Source: Chrysaora quinquecirrha (Eukaryota > Cnidaria > Scyphozoa > Semaeostomeae > Pelagiidae). From it: a stretch of 64,000 bases of DNA. The translations under genes and the position numbers were made by a program. Each line of letters opens with the position of its first letter. Position 1 is the first letter of the stretch. The notes beneath the pieces were generated by a model. It did not search any database. It had not been told where the DNA came from and saw only the letters and a program-made list of their open reading frames with translations. Where the stretch lies: NCBI GenBank assembly GCA_014526335.1, contig JACTAT010000059.1, forward strand, positions 1,702,777 through 1,766,776. The letters run 5' to 3'. Of the stretch, positions 15,001 to 28,129 are shown in pieces.

Positions 15001-18000
15001 TCTCCTAAAATCGACTTAGTATGATAGAAAAATGCTTTATATACCCCTTAGAGGCTGTTCAGGGGATATTTCGTGGGATTTTAAGGCTATTTTTGAAGAA
15101 AAAGGGGAACTTTTAAAATCCCTGATTTCGGCCGATTTTTGCCAATTTGGCAAGGCTATAAACTTGCCTTTTTGGTGAATTTTTGAGGAAAGGTCTTTCT
15201 CCTAAAATTAACTCAGAGCGATAGAAAAATACTTTATATACCCCGGAGAGGCTGTTCAGGGGATATTTAGTGGGATTTTAAGGCTATTTATGAAGAAAAA
15301 GGGGAATTTTTAATGCCCCCGATTTCAGCCGATTTTTGCAATTTGGCAAGGCTATAGACTTGCCTTTTTGGTGAATTTTTGAGGAAAAGTTTTTCTCCTA
15401 AAATTGACTCAGTGCGATAGAAAAATGCTTTATATACCCCTGTGAGGCTGTTCAGGGGATATTTAGTGGGATTTCAAGGCTATTTTTGAAGGAAAAGGGG
15501 AATTTTTAAAACCCCTGATTTTGGCCGATTTTCGCCAATTTGGCAAGGCTATTGCCCTTTTGGTGAATTTTGAGGAAAGGTTTTTCTCCTAATATCGACT
15601 CAGTATGATAGAAAATGCCTTATATATCCCTGAGAGGCTGTTCAGGGGATATTTAGTGGGATTTTAAGGCTATTTTGAAGAAAATGGGAATTTTAAAACC
15701 CTGATTTTGGCCGATTTTTGCCAATTTGGCAAGGCTATAGACTTGCCTTTTGGTGAATTTTGAGGAAAGGTTTTCTCCTAAAATCGACTTAGTATGATAG
15801 AAAAATGCTTTATGTACCCCTTAGAGGCTGTTCAGGGAATATTTAGTGGGATTTTAAGGCTATTTTTGAAGGAAAAGGGGAATTTTTAAAACCCCTGACT
15901 TGGGCCAATTTTCGCCAATTTGGCAAGGCTATAGACTTGCCTTTTTGGTGAACTTTTGAGGAAAGGTTTTTCTCCTTAAATCGACTTAGTATGATAGAAA
16001 AATGCTTTATATACCCCTTAGAGGCTGTTCAGGGAATATTTAGTGAGATTTTAAGGCTATTTTTGAAGGAAATGGGGAATTTTTAAAACCCCTGATTTTG
16101 GCCGATTTTTGCCAATTTGGCAAGGCTATAGACTTGCCTTTTCGGTGAATTTTTGAGGAAAGGTTTTTCTCCTAAAATTGACTCAGTGCGATAGAAAAAT
16201 GCTTTATATACCCCTGTGAGGCTGTTTAGGGGATATTTAGTAGGATTTTAAGGCTATTTTTGAAGAAAAATGGGAATTTTTAAAACACCTGATTTTGGCC
16301 GATTTTTGCCAATTTGGCAAGGCTATAGACTTGCCTTTTTGGTGAACTTTTGAGGAAAGGTTTTTCTCCTAAAATTGACTCAGTATGATAGAAAATGCTT
16401 TATACCCTTAGAGGCTGTTCAGGGAATATTTAGTGGTATTTTAAGGCTATTTTTGAAGGAAAAGGGGAATTTTTAAAACCCCTGATTTTGGCCAATTTTC
16501 GCCAAGTTGGCAAGGCTATAGACTTGCCTTTTTGGTGAATTTTTGAGGAATGATTTTTCTCCTAAAATCGACTTAGTATGATAGAAAAATGCTTTATGTA
16601 CCCCTTAGAGGCTGTTAAGGGAGTATTTAGTGGGATTTTAAGGCTATTCTTGAAGGAAAAGGGGAATTTTTAAAACCCCTGACTTTGGCCAATTTTCGCC
16701 AATTTGGCAAGGCTATAGACTTGCCTTTTTGGTGAATTTTTGAGGAATGGTTTTTCTCCTAAAATCGACTTAGCATGATAGAAAAATGCTTTATATACCC
16801 CTTAGAGGCTGTTCAGGGGATATTTCGTGGGATTTTAAGGCTATTTTTGAAGAAAAAGGGGAACTTTTAAAATCCCTGATTTCGGCCGATTTTTGCCAAT
16901 TTGGCAAGGCTATAGACTTGCCTTTTTGGTGAATTTTTGAGGAAAGGTTTTTCTACTAAAATTAACTCAGGGCGATAGAAAAATACTTTATATACCCCGG
17001 AGAGGCTGTTCAGGGGATATTTAGTGGGATTTTAAGGCTATTTATGAAGAAAAAGGGGAATTTTTAATGCCCCTGATTTCAGCCGATTTTTGCAACTTGG
17101 CAAGGCTATAGACTTGCCTTTTTGGTGAATTTTTGAGGAAAGGTTTTTCTCCTAAAATTGACTCAGTGCGATAGAAAAATGCTTTATATACCCCTGTGAG
17201 GCTGTTCAGGGATATTTAGTGGTATTTTAAGGCTATTTTTGAAGGAAAAGAATTTTAAAACCCTGATTTTGGCCAATTTTCGCCAATTTGGCAAGGCTAT
17301 AGACTTGCCTTTTGGTGAATTTTGAGGAATGGTTTTCTCCTAAAATCGACTTAGTATGATAGAAAAATGCTTTATGTACCCCTGTGAGGCTGTTCAGGGG
17401 ATATTTAGTGGGATTTCAAGGCTATTTTTGAAGGAAAAGGGGAATTTTTAAAACCCCTGATTTTGGCCGATTTTCGCCAATTTGGCAAGGCTATTGCCCT
17501 TTTGGTGAATTTTTGAGGAAAGGTTTTTCTCCTAATATCGACTCAGTATGATAGAAAAATGCCTTATATATCCCTGAGAGGCTGTTCAGGGGATATTTAG
17601 TGGGATTTTAAGGCTATTTTTGAAGAAAATGGGAATTTTAAAACCCCTGATTTTGGCCGATTTTTGCCAATTTGGCAAGGCTATAGACTTGCCTTTTGGT
17701 GAATTTTGAGGAAAGGTTTTCTCCTAAAATCGACTTAGTATGATAGAAAATGCTTTATGTACCCCTTAGAGGCTGTTCAGGGAATATTTAGTGGGATTTT
17801 AAGGCTATTTTTGAAGGAAAAGGGGAATTTTTAAAACCCCTGACTTGGGCCAATTTTCGCCAATTTGGCAAGGCTATAGACTTGCCTTTTTGGTGAACTT
17901 TTGAGGAAAGGTTTTTCTCCTTAAATCGACTTAGTATGATAGAAAAATGCTTTATATACCCCTTAGAGGCTGTTCAGGGAATATTTAGTGAGATTTTAAG

Positions 18001-21000
18001 GCTATTTTTGAAGGAAATGGGGAATTTTTAAAACCCCTGATTTTGGCCGATTTTTGCCAATTTGGCAAGGCTATAGACTTGCCTTTTCGGTGAATTTTTG
18101 AGGAAAGGTTTTTCTCCTAAAATTGACTCAGTGCGATAGAAAAATGCTTTATATACCCCTGTGAGGCTGTTTAGGGGATATTTAGTACGATTTTAAGGCT
18201 ATTTTTGAAGAAAAATGGGAATTTTTAAAACACCTGATTTTGGCCGATTTTTGCCAATTTGGCAAGGCTATAGACTTGCCTTTTTGGTGAACTTTTGAGG
18301 AAAGGTTTTTCTCCTAAAATTGACTCAGTATGATAGAAAAATGCTTTATACCCCTTAGAGGCTGTTCAGGGAATATTTAGTGGTATTTTAAGGCTATTTT
18401 TGAAGGAAAAGAATTTTAAAACCCTGATTTTGGCCAATTTTCGCCAAGTTGGCAAGGCTATAGACTTGCCTTTTGGTGAATTTTGAGGAATGATTTTTCT
18501 CCTAAAATCGACTTAGTATGATAGAAAAATGCTTTATGTACCCTTAGAGGCTGTTCAGGGAATATCTGGTGGGATTTTAAGGCTATTTTTGAAGGAAAAG
18601 GGGAATTTTTAAAACCCCTGATTTTGGCCGATTTTCGCCAATATGGCAAGGCTATAGACTTGCCTTTTTGGTGAATTTTTGAGGAAAGGTTTTTCTCCTA
18701 AAATCGACTCAGTATGATAGAAAAATGCCTTATATATCCCTGAGAGGCTGTTCAGGGATATTTAGTGGGATTTTAAGGCTATTTTGAAGAAAATGGGAAT
18801 TTTAAAACCCTGATTTTGGCCGATTTTTGCCAATTTGGCAAGGCTATAGACTTGCCTTTTTGGTGAATTTTTGAGGAAAGGTTTTTCTCCTAAAATCGAC
18901 TTAGTATGATAGAAAAATGCTTTATGTACCCCTTAGAGGCTGTTCAGGGAATATTTAGTGGAATTTTAAGGCTATTTTTGAAGGAAAAGGGGAATTTTTA
19001 AAACCCCTGATTTTGGCCAATTTTCGCCAATTTGGCAAGGCTATAGACTTGCCTTTTTGGTGAACTTTTGAGGAAAGGTTTTTCTCCTAAAATCGACTTA
19101 GTATGATAGAAAAATGCTTTATATACCCCTTAGAGGCTGTTCAGGGAATATTTAGTGAGATTTTAAGGCTATTTTTGAAGGAAAAGGGGAATTTTTAAAA
19201 CCACTGATTTTGGCTGATTTTTGCCAACTTGGCAAGGCTATAGACTTGCCTTTTTGGTGAATTTTTGAGGAAAGGTTTTTCTCCTAAAATTGACTCAGTT
19301 CGATAGAAAAATGCTTTATACACCCCTGTGAGGCTGTTCAGGGGATATTTAGTGATATTTTAAGGCTATTTTTGAAGGAAAAGGGGAATTTTTAAAACCC
19401 CTGATTTTGGCCAATTTTCGCTAACTTGGCAAGGCTATAGACTTGCCTTTTTGGTGAATTTTTGAGGAATGGTTTTTCTCCTAAAATCGACTTTGTATGA
19501 TAGAAAAATGCTTTATGTACCCCTTAGAGGCTGTTCAGGGAATATTTAGTGGGATTTTAAGGCTATTTTTGAAGGAAAAGGGGAATTTTTAAAACCCCTG
19601 ATTTTGGCCGATTTTCGCCAATTTGGCAAGGCTATAGACTTGCCTTTTTGGTGAATTTTTGAGGAAAGGTTTTTCTCCTAAAATCGACTCAGTATGATAG
19701 ACAAATGCCTTATATATCCCTGAGAGGCTGTTCAGGAGATATTTAGTGGGATTTTAAGGCTATTTTTGAAGAAAAATGGCAATTTTTAAAACCCCTGATT
19801 TTGGCCGATTTTTGCCAATTTGGCAAGGCTATAGACTTGCCTTTTTGGTGAATTTTTGAGGAAAGGTTTTTCTCCTAAAATCGACTTAGTATGATAGAAA
19901 AATGCTTTATGTACCCCTTAGAGGCTGTTCAGGGAATATTTAGTGGGATTTTAAGGCTATTTTTGAAGGAAAAGGGGAATTTTTAAAACCCCTGATTTTG
20001 GCCAATTTTCGCCAATTTGGCAAGGCTATATATAGACTTGCCTTTTTGGTGAACTTTTGAGGAAAGGTTTTTCTCCTAAAATCGACTTAGTATGATAGGA
20101 AAATGCTTTACATACCCCTGAGAGGCTGTTCAGGGGATATTGAGTGGTATTTTAGGGCTATTTTTGAAGAAAAAGGGGAATTTTTAAAACCCCTGATTTT
20201 GGCCGATTTTCGCCAATTTGGCAAGGCTATAGACTTGCCTTTTTGGCGAATTTCTGAAAAAAGGTTTTTCTCCTAAATTCGACTCAGTATGATAGAAAAA
20301 TGCCTTATACATCCCTGAGAGGCCGTTCAGGGGATATTTAGTAGGATTTTAAGGCTATTTTTGAAGAAAAAAGGAAATTTTTATAACCCCTGATTTCGGC
20401 CGATTTTTGCCAATTTGGCAAGGTTATAGACTTGCCTTTTTGGTGAATTTTTGAGGAAAGGTTTTTCTCCTAAAATCGACTCAGTATGATAGAAAAATGC
20501 TTTATATACCCCTTAGAGGCTGTTCAGGGGATATTTGGTGGGATTTTTAGGCCATTTTTGAAGAAAAAGGGGGATTTTAAAAACCCCTGACTTCGGCCGA
20601 TTTTTGCCAATTTGGCAAGGCTATAGACTTGCCTTTTTGGTGAATTTTTGAGGAAAGGTTTTTCTCCTAAAATCGACTCAGTATGATAGAAAAATGCTTT
20701 CTATATCCCTGACAGGCTGTTCAGCGGATATTTTGTGGGATTTTAAGGCTATTTTTGAAGAAAAAGGGGAATTTTCAAAACCCCTGATTTTGGCCGATTT
20801 TCGCCAATTTGGCAAGGCTATAGACTTGCCTTTTTGGCAAATTTTTGAGGAAAGGTTTTTCTCCTAAAATCGTCTCAGTATGATAGATAAGTGCTTTACA
20901 TACCCCTGAGAGGCTGTTCAGGGGATATTTAGTGGTATTTCAAGGCTATTTTTGAAGGAAAAGGGGAATTTTTAAAACCCCTGATTTTGGCCAATTTTCG

Positions 21001-24000
21001 CCAATTTGGCAAGGCTATAGACTTGCCTTTTTGGTGAATTTTTGAGGAAAGGTTTTTCTCCTAAAATCGACCCAGTGCAATAGAAAAATGCTTTATATAC
21101 CCCTGAGTGGCTGTTCAGGGGATATTTAGTGGGATTTTAAGGCTATTTTTGAAGAAAAAGGGGAATTTTTAAAACCCCTGATTTTTGTCGATTTTTGCCA
21201 ATTTGGCAAGGCTATAGACTTGCCTTTTTGGTGATTTTTTGAGGGAAGGTTTTTCTCCTAAAAGTGACTCAGTATGATAGAAAAATGCTTTATATATCCC
21301 TGAGAGGCTGTTTAGGGGATATTTGGTGGGAATTTAGTGCTATTTTTGAAGAAAAAGGGGAATTTTTAAAACCCCTGATTTTCGCCAACTTTTGCCAATT
21401 TGACAAGGCAATAGACTTGCCCTTCTGTCGAATTTTTGAGGAAAGGTTTTTCTTCTAGAATCGACTCAGTATGATAGAAAAATGCCTTATATACCCTTCA
21501 GAGGCTGTTCAGGGGATATTTAGTGATATTTTAAGGCTAGTTTTGAAGAAAAAGTAGAATTTTTAAAACCCCTGATTTTGGCCGATTCTCGCCAATCTGG
21601 CAAGGCTATAGACTTGCCTTTTTGGTGAATTTTTGAGGAAAGGTTTTTCTCCTAAAATCGACTCAGTATGATAGAAAAATGCCTTATATATCCCTGAGAG
21701 GCTGTCCAGGGGATATTTAGTGGGATTTTAAGGTTATTTTTGAAGAAAAAGGGGAATTTTTAAAACCCCTGATTTTGGCCCATTTTTGCCATTTTGGCAA
21801 GGCTATAGACTTGCCTTTTTGGTGAATTTTTGAGGAAAGGTTTTTCTCCTAAAATCGACTTAGTATGATAGAAAAATGCTTTATGTACCCCGTAGAGGCT
21901 GTTTAGGGGATATTTGGTGGGATTTAAGTGCTATTTTTGAAGAAAAGGGGAATTTTTAAAACCCCTGATTTTGGCCGATTTTCGCCAATTTGGCAAGGCT
22001 ATAGACTTGCCTTTTTGGTGAATTTATGAGGGAAGGTTTTTCTCCTAAAATCGATTCAGTGTGATAGAAAAATGCTTTATATACCCCTGAGAGGCTGTTC
22101 AGGGGATATTTAGTGGGATTTCAAGGCTATTTTCGAAGAAAAAGGGGAATTTTTAAAACCCCTGATTTTGGCCGATTTTCGCTAATTTGGCAAGGCTATA
22201 GACTTGCCTTTTTGGTGAGTTTTTGAGGAAAGGTTTTTCTCCTAAAATCGACTCAGTATGATAGAAAAATGCTTTTTATACCCCTTAGAGGCTGTTCAGG
22301 GGATATTTGGTGGGATTTTAAGGCTATTTTTGAAGAAAAAGGGGAATTTTTAAAACCCCTGATTTTGGTCGATTTCCGCCAATTTGGCAAGGCTATAGAC
22401 TTGCCTCTTTGGTGAATTTTTGAGCAAAGGTTTTTCTCCTAAAATCGACCCAGTGCAATAGAAAAATGCTTTATATACCCCTGAGTGGCTGTTCAGGGGA
22501 TATTTAGTGGGATTTTAAGGCTATTTTTGAAGAAAAAGAATTTTAAAACCCTGATTTTGTCGATTTTGCCAATTTGGCAAGGCTATAGACTTGCCTTTTG
22601 GTGATTTTTGAGGAAGGTTTTCTCCTAAAAGTGACTCAGTATGATAGAAAAATGCTTTATATATCCCTGAGAGGCTGTTTAGGGATATTTGGTGGGAATT
22701 TAGTGCTATTTTTGAAGAAAAGGGAATTTTAAAACCCCTGATTTTCGCCAACTTTTGCCAATTTGACAAGGCAATAGACTTGCCCTTCTGTCGAATTTTG
22801 AGGAAAGGTTTTCTTCTAGAATCGACTCAGTATGATAGAAAAATGCCTTATATACCCCTCAGAGGCTGTTCAGGGATATTTAGTGATATTTTAAGGCTAG
22901 TTTTGAAGAAAAGTAGAATTTTAAAACCCTGATTTTGGCCGATTCTCGCCAATCTGGCAAGGCTATAGACTTGCCTTTTTGGTGAACTTTTGGGGGAAGT
23001 TCTTTCTCCTAAAATCGACTTAATATGATAGAAAATTTCTTTATATACCCCTGAGAGGCTGTTTAGGGCATAGTTAGTAGGAATTTATGGCTATTTTCGA
23101 AGAAAAAGGGAATTTTAAAACTCCTGATTTTGGCAGATTTTTGCAAATTTGGCAAGGCTATAGACTTGCGTTTTTGGTGAATTTTTTGGGGAAGTTCTTG
23201 CTCCTAAAATCGACTCAGTATGATAGAAAAATGCTTTATATACCCCTTAGAGGCTGTTCAGGGGATAGTTGGTGGGATTTTAAGGCTATTTTTGAAGAAA
23301 AAGGGGAATTTTTAAAACCCCTGATTTTGGCCGATTTTCGCCAATTTGGCAAGGCTATAGACTTGTCTTTTTGGTGAATTTTTGAGGAAAGGTTTTTCTC
23401 CTAAAATCGACCCAGTGCAATAGAAAAATGCTTTATATACCCCTGAGTGGCTGTTCAGGGGATATTTAGTGGGATTTTAAGGCTATTTTTGAAGAAAAAG
23501 GGGAATTTTTAAAACCCCTGATTTTTGTCGATTCTTGCCAATTTGGCAAGGCTATAGACTTGCCTTTTTGGTGATTTTTTGAGGGAAGGTTTTTCTCCTA
23601 AAATTGACTCAGTATGATAGAAAAATGCTTTATATATCCCTGAGAGGCTGTTTAGGGGATATTTGGTGGGAATTTAGTGCTATTTTTGAAGAAAAAGGGG
23701 AATTTTTAAAACCCCTGATTTTCGCCAACTTTTGCCAATTTGACAAGGCAATAGACTTGCCCTTCTGTCGAATTTTTGAGGAAAGGTTTTTCTTCTAGAA
23801 TCGACTCAGTATGATAGAAAAATGCCTTATATACCCCTCAGAGGCTGTTCAGGGGATATTTAGTGATATTTTAAGTCTAGTTTTGAAGAAAAAGTAGAAT
23901 TTTTAAAACCCCTGATTTTGGCCGCTTCTCGCCAATCTGGCAAGGCTATAGACTTGCCTTCTTGGTGAATTTTGAGGGAAGGTTTTTCTCCTAGAATCGA

Positions 24001-26651
24001 CTCAGTATGATAGAAAAATGCTTTATATACCCCTGAGAGGCTGTTCAGGGGATATTTAGTGGGATTTAAGGCTATTTTTGAAGAAAAAGGGGAATTTTTA
24101 AAACCCTTGATTTTGGCCGATTTTTGCCAATTTGACAAGGCTATAGACTTGCCTTTTTGGTGAATTTTTGAGGAAAAGTTTTTCTCCTAAAATCGACTCA
24201 GTATGATAGAAAAATGCTTTATACCCCTTAGAGGCTGTTCAGGGGATATTTGGTGAGATTTTAAGGCTATTTTTGAAGAAAAAGGGGAATTTTTAAAACC
24301 CCTGATTGTGGCTGATTTTCGCCAATTTGGCAAGGCTATAGACTTGCCTTTTTGGTGAATTTTTGAGGAAAGGTTTTTCTCCTAAACTCGACCCAGTGCA
24401 ATAGAAAAATGCTTTGTATACCCCTGAGTGGCTGTTCAGGGGATATTTAGTGGGATTTTAAGGCTATTTTTGAAGAAAAAGGGGAATTTTTAAAACCCCT
24501 GATTTTTGCCAATTTTTGCCAATTTGGCAAGGCTATAGACTTGCCTTTTTGGTGATTTTTTGAGGAAAGGTTTTTCTCCTAAAATTGACTCAGTATGATA
24601 GAAAAATGCTTTATATACCCCTGAGAGGCTGTTCAGGGGATATTTAGTAGGATTTTAAGGCTATTTTCGAAGAAAAAGGGGAATTTTTAAAACCCCTGAT
24701 TTTGGCCGATTTTCGCCAATTTGGCAAGGCTATAGACTTGCCTTTTTGGTGAATTTTTGAGGAAAGGTTTTTCTCCTAAACTCGACTCAATATGATAGAA
24801 AAATGCTTTATATACCCATGTGAGGCTGTTCAGGGGATATTTAGTGGGATTTTAAGGCTATTTTTGAAGAAAAAGGGGAATTTTTAAAACCCCTGATTTT
24901 TGCCGATTTTTGCCAATTTGGCAAGGCTATAGACTTGCCTTTTTGGTGAATTTTGAGGGAAGGTTTTTCTCCTAAAATCGACTCAGTATGATAGAAAAAT
25001 GCTTTATATACCCCTGAGAGGCTGTTCAGGGGATATTTAGTGGGATTTAAGGCTATTTTTGAAGAAAAAGGGGAATTTTTAAAACCCTTGATTTTGGCCG
25101 ATTTTCGCCAATTTGACAAGGCTATAGACTTGCCTTTTTGGTGAATTTTTGAGGAAAGGTTTTTCTCCTAAAATCGACTCAGTCTGATAGAAAAATGCTT
25201 TATACCCCTTAGAGGCTGTTCAGGGGATATTTGGTGGGATTTTAAGGCCATTTTTGAAGAAAAAGGGGAATTTTTAAAACCCCTGATTGTGGCTGATTTT
25301 CACCAATTTGGCAAGGCTATAGACTTGCCTTTTTGGTGAATTTTTGAGGAAAGGTTTTTCTCCTATAATCGACCCAGTGCAATAGAAAAATGCTTTATAT
25401 ACCCCTGGGTGGCTGTTCAGGGGATATTTAGTGGGATTTTAAGGCTATTTTTGAAGAAAAAGGGGAATTTTTAAAACCCCTGATTTTGGCCAACTTTTGC
25501 CAATTTGACAAGGCAATAGACTTGTCTTTCTGTCGAATTTTTGAGGAAAGGTTTTTCTTCTAGAATCGACTCAGTATGATAGAAAAATGCTTCATATACC
25601 CCTGAGAGGCTGTTCAGGGGATATTTAGTGGTATTTTAAGGCTAGTTTTGGAGAAAAAGTAGAATTTTTAAAACCCCTGATTTTGGCCGATTCTTGCCAA
25701 TTTGGCAAGGCTATAGACTTGCTTTTTTGGTGAACTTTGGGGGAAGTTCTTTTTCCTAAAATCGACTCAATATGATAGAAAATTTCTTTATATACCCCTG
25801 AGAGGCTGTTTAGGGCATAGTTAGTAGGAATTTATGGCTATTTTCGAAGAAAAAGGGGAATTTCTAAAACTCCTGACTTCGGCCGATTTTTGCCAATTTG
25901 GCAAGGCTATAGACTTGCCTTTTTGGTGAATTTTTGAGGAAAGGTTTTTCTCCTAAAATCGACCCAGTGCAATAGAAAAATGCTTTATATACCCCTGAGT
26001 GGCTGTTCAGGGGATATTTATTTGGATTTTAAGGCTATTTTTGAAGAAGAAAGGGAATTTTTAAAGCCCCTGATTTTTGCCGATTTTTGCCAATTTGGCA
26101 AGGCTATAGACTTGCCTTTTTGGTGAATTTTTGAGGGAAGGTTTTTCTCCTAAAATTGACTCAGTATGATAGAAAAATGCTTTATATACTGAGAGGCTGT
26201 TCAGGGGATATTTGGTGGGATTTTAGTGCTATTTTTGAAGAAAAAGGGGAATTTTTAAAACCCCTGATTTTGGCCGATTTTCGCCAATTTGGCTAGGCTA
26301 TAGACTTGCCTTTTTGGTGAATTTTTGAGGGAAGGTTTTTCTCCTAAAATCGACTCAGTATGATAGAAAAATGCTTTATATACCCCTGAGTGGCTGTTCA
26401 GGGGATATTTAGTGGGATTTTAAGGCTATTTTTGAAGAAAAAGGGGAATTTTTAAAACCCTTGATTTTGGCCGATTTTTGCCAATTTGGCAAGGCTATAG
26501 ACTTGCATATTTGGTGAATTTTTGATGGAAGTTATTTCTCCTAAAATCGACTCAAGATGATAGAAAAATTTTTTTTATACCCCATTGAGGCTGTTCAGGG
26601 GATCTTTAGTTGGAATTTATGGCTATTTTGAAGAAAAAGGGGATTTTTAAA
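1..26651. repeat. ~197-bp satellite DNA array with higher-order structure
   Basis: About 135 head-to-tail units fill this interval and continue beyond the left edge. Full units are 197 bp: the landmark CTGTTCAGGG recurs at about 610, 807 and 1004. Shorter units of about 190 bp are the same unit with shortened homopolymers. Each unit carries short dyads: CCCCTGA/TCAGGGG with an 8-base loop, AGGGG/CCCCT around an A/T core, and GGCAAG/CTTGCC with an 8-base loop directly after GCCAATTTGGC. Units differ by diagnostic variants (for example CCCCTTAG, CCCCGGAG or CCCCTGTG before GAGGCTG) that repeat in blocks, so the array is multimeric. Open frames of 60-96 codons here are read-through of the repeat, not genes. 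No transcription signal is evident. Confidence 0.97.
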
Positions 26652-28129
26652 GTTGGTCTAGAGTTTATGAGCGGAACTTGGACTCTTGTAATAAGTCTAC
26701 ACCAACCGCGCCTAGACTTGTTATCTTCCTCCCACTCTTTCGGAAACAACTTCTAACAACTACAACAACAAACAGCTGTTTCCTCAGGGATGTAATGCAA
26801 GCAACAGGTAGACCAAATTTGAGAAGTTGGAATTACGAGAGTTTTGAATTCACAGGTGAACCTGTTACAAGACTACAAAGAATTTAGAAAATCGAAGAAC
26901 TCTTTCTGAGACATTTTTTAAAATTGCCCTAAAATATTCTGACCGGTCTTTGCGAACCGTTTGAGCCGGTCTGGATCCGCGCCTGTTGTTCACCTTTGAC
27001 CCTAAAGTGGACCTACCAGACCCGCTGATCGTGGACTTTTTACACGAGTCCCAGTTCTAGCAGCTTCAATCTCTAGTTGCTGTTGTTGTAAGAAAGCCGC
27101 TCTAACTGGTATCCACTTTGTGCAGATTACGCCAATTACTGCAAAAACATGGCTCAGTGCTGGAGATGAATGCTCCCCACTTGCATCCACATTGCCGAGA
27201 CAATGTGGCTGAGGCGCCGCTTCTTACGGTGGTTTCCGTTACAGGAAATCGCTATTCTCCCGTGAATCTTCGGCCAGCCAAGGGGGTGGGACTATCCGGC
27301 CCCCAGACCATGTGCTTACGCTTGGATATCCCGCCAGCTTCCGACTCACACACTGAATCAATTATGTTAAGATACCGTCTTTATACTAACAGAATTTCTT
27401 CAAGTAATTCAGGCAATTGTGGGAAAAACTTTGTCGCGCATGCGTTACTTTTTTGACTCGCGGATATAAAAAAGAAATAAATTCCTTGCTCTACGGAAAA
27501 TTCAATGCCTTGAGGGCGTATAAATTCCTTGCTCTGCGGTAGACTCACGACACGAGTCCCTAGTTTACGCTTCCAATAGTCTTTGAGTTGTACAAAACTT
27601 CAAAATTGCGATGAACAGCAGAATCATTTTCGGGCATACTAGAAAACCTTTTTCGTCTGACACTCCTCAGAGTATGAACGTCAGAAACAGACCGAAACAA
27701 TAGACTAAGGCGGAATTTATACCCAGATGCGGCTCGAAATGCACCAATCAGAAAGAACGAAAAGCTGAATTGGCATTGTGTTTTAAACACCAATCAGCTG
27801 GTCGGATACAGCGGGAAGACCAATAGAATTATCTGAAGAGTCCAAGTGAGAAAATGAACACTTTCTGTCTACAAAGAACCGGCCTTTTGGTTTTGATGTA
27901 GACCGATTCCAAAACCCCTAAGTGAAACAAAGATCTTTCTTTGCCAATGATTCTGAAACAATCCTCGCTATAATTTTCCGTTATTGGGTTATCAAGTAGA
28001 TGTTGTCCTATGGCCGAATCATGTTTGAGACAAGGTTGTTGTTTAGACCCACGGGGTTGTTGCTCTCTTAAGAAAAAACAAGAAGGCCCGGGTTGCAATC
28101 GCAACCTAGCATCCCTGTCAGTCCGCCCC
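26652..28129. other. Non-satellite insertion interrupting the array
   Basis: Unique-looking sequence replaces about 40 bp of one satellite unit: the array stops just after the GAATTTTTAAA-like motif and resumes at TATAGACTTGCC. Only short open frames occur (for example 26678-26887 plus and 27118-27456 plus), and none is recognisable. A near-duplicate AAATTCCTTGCTCT(A/G)CGG lies at about 27480 and 27524. The 27575-27840 part is a dispersed repeat that recurs at 56.7 kb. No clear terminal inverted repeat or target duplication was seen at the edges, so the mechanism of insertion is unknown. Confidence 0.6.
27575..27840. repeat. Dispersed repeat, copy 1 (shared with 56.7 kb)
   Basis: The sequence from GTTGTACAAAACTTCAAAAT through CACTCCTCAGAGTATGAACG to GGCATTGTGTTTTAA matches 56737-56945 in the same order and orientation, with frequent substitutions and small indels. 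The minus-strand translations also resemble each other (a block containing SGYKF and FRSV), but both are short and interrupted. This is probably a non-autonomous transposon or SINE-like family rather than a gene. Confidence 0.7.

Noticed and set aside
8448..25119. Repeated open frames of 60-96 codons inside the satellite, several identical
   Set aside because: They occur at the same position in the ~197-bp unit, on both strands, and vary only with unit variants and homopolymer lengths. They are read-through of the repeat.
1..26651. CRISPR-like or spaced direct repeats
   Set aside because: Units are contiguous with no unique spacers, and the genome is eukaryotic.
27118..27456. 112-codon plus-strand frame in the satellite insertion
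   Set aside because: No recognisable domain, no splice context, and overlapping frames of similar length on the other strand.
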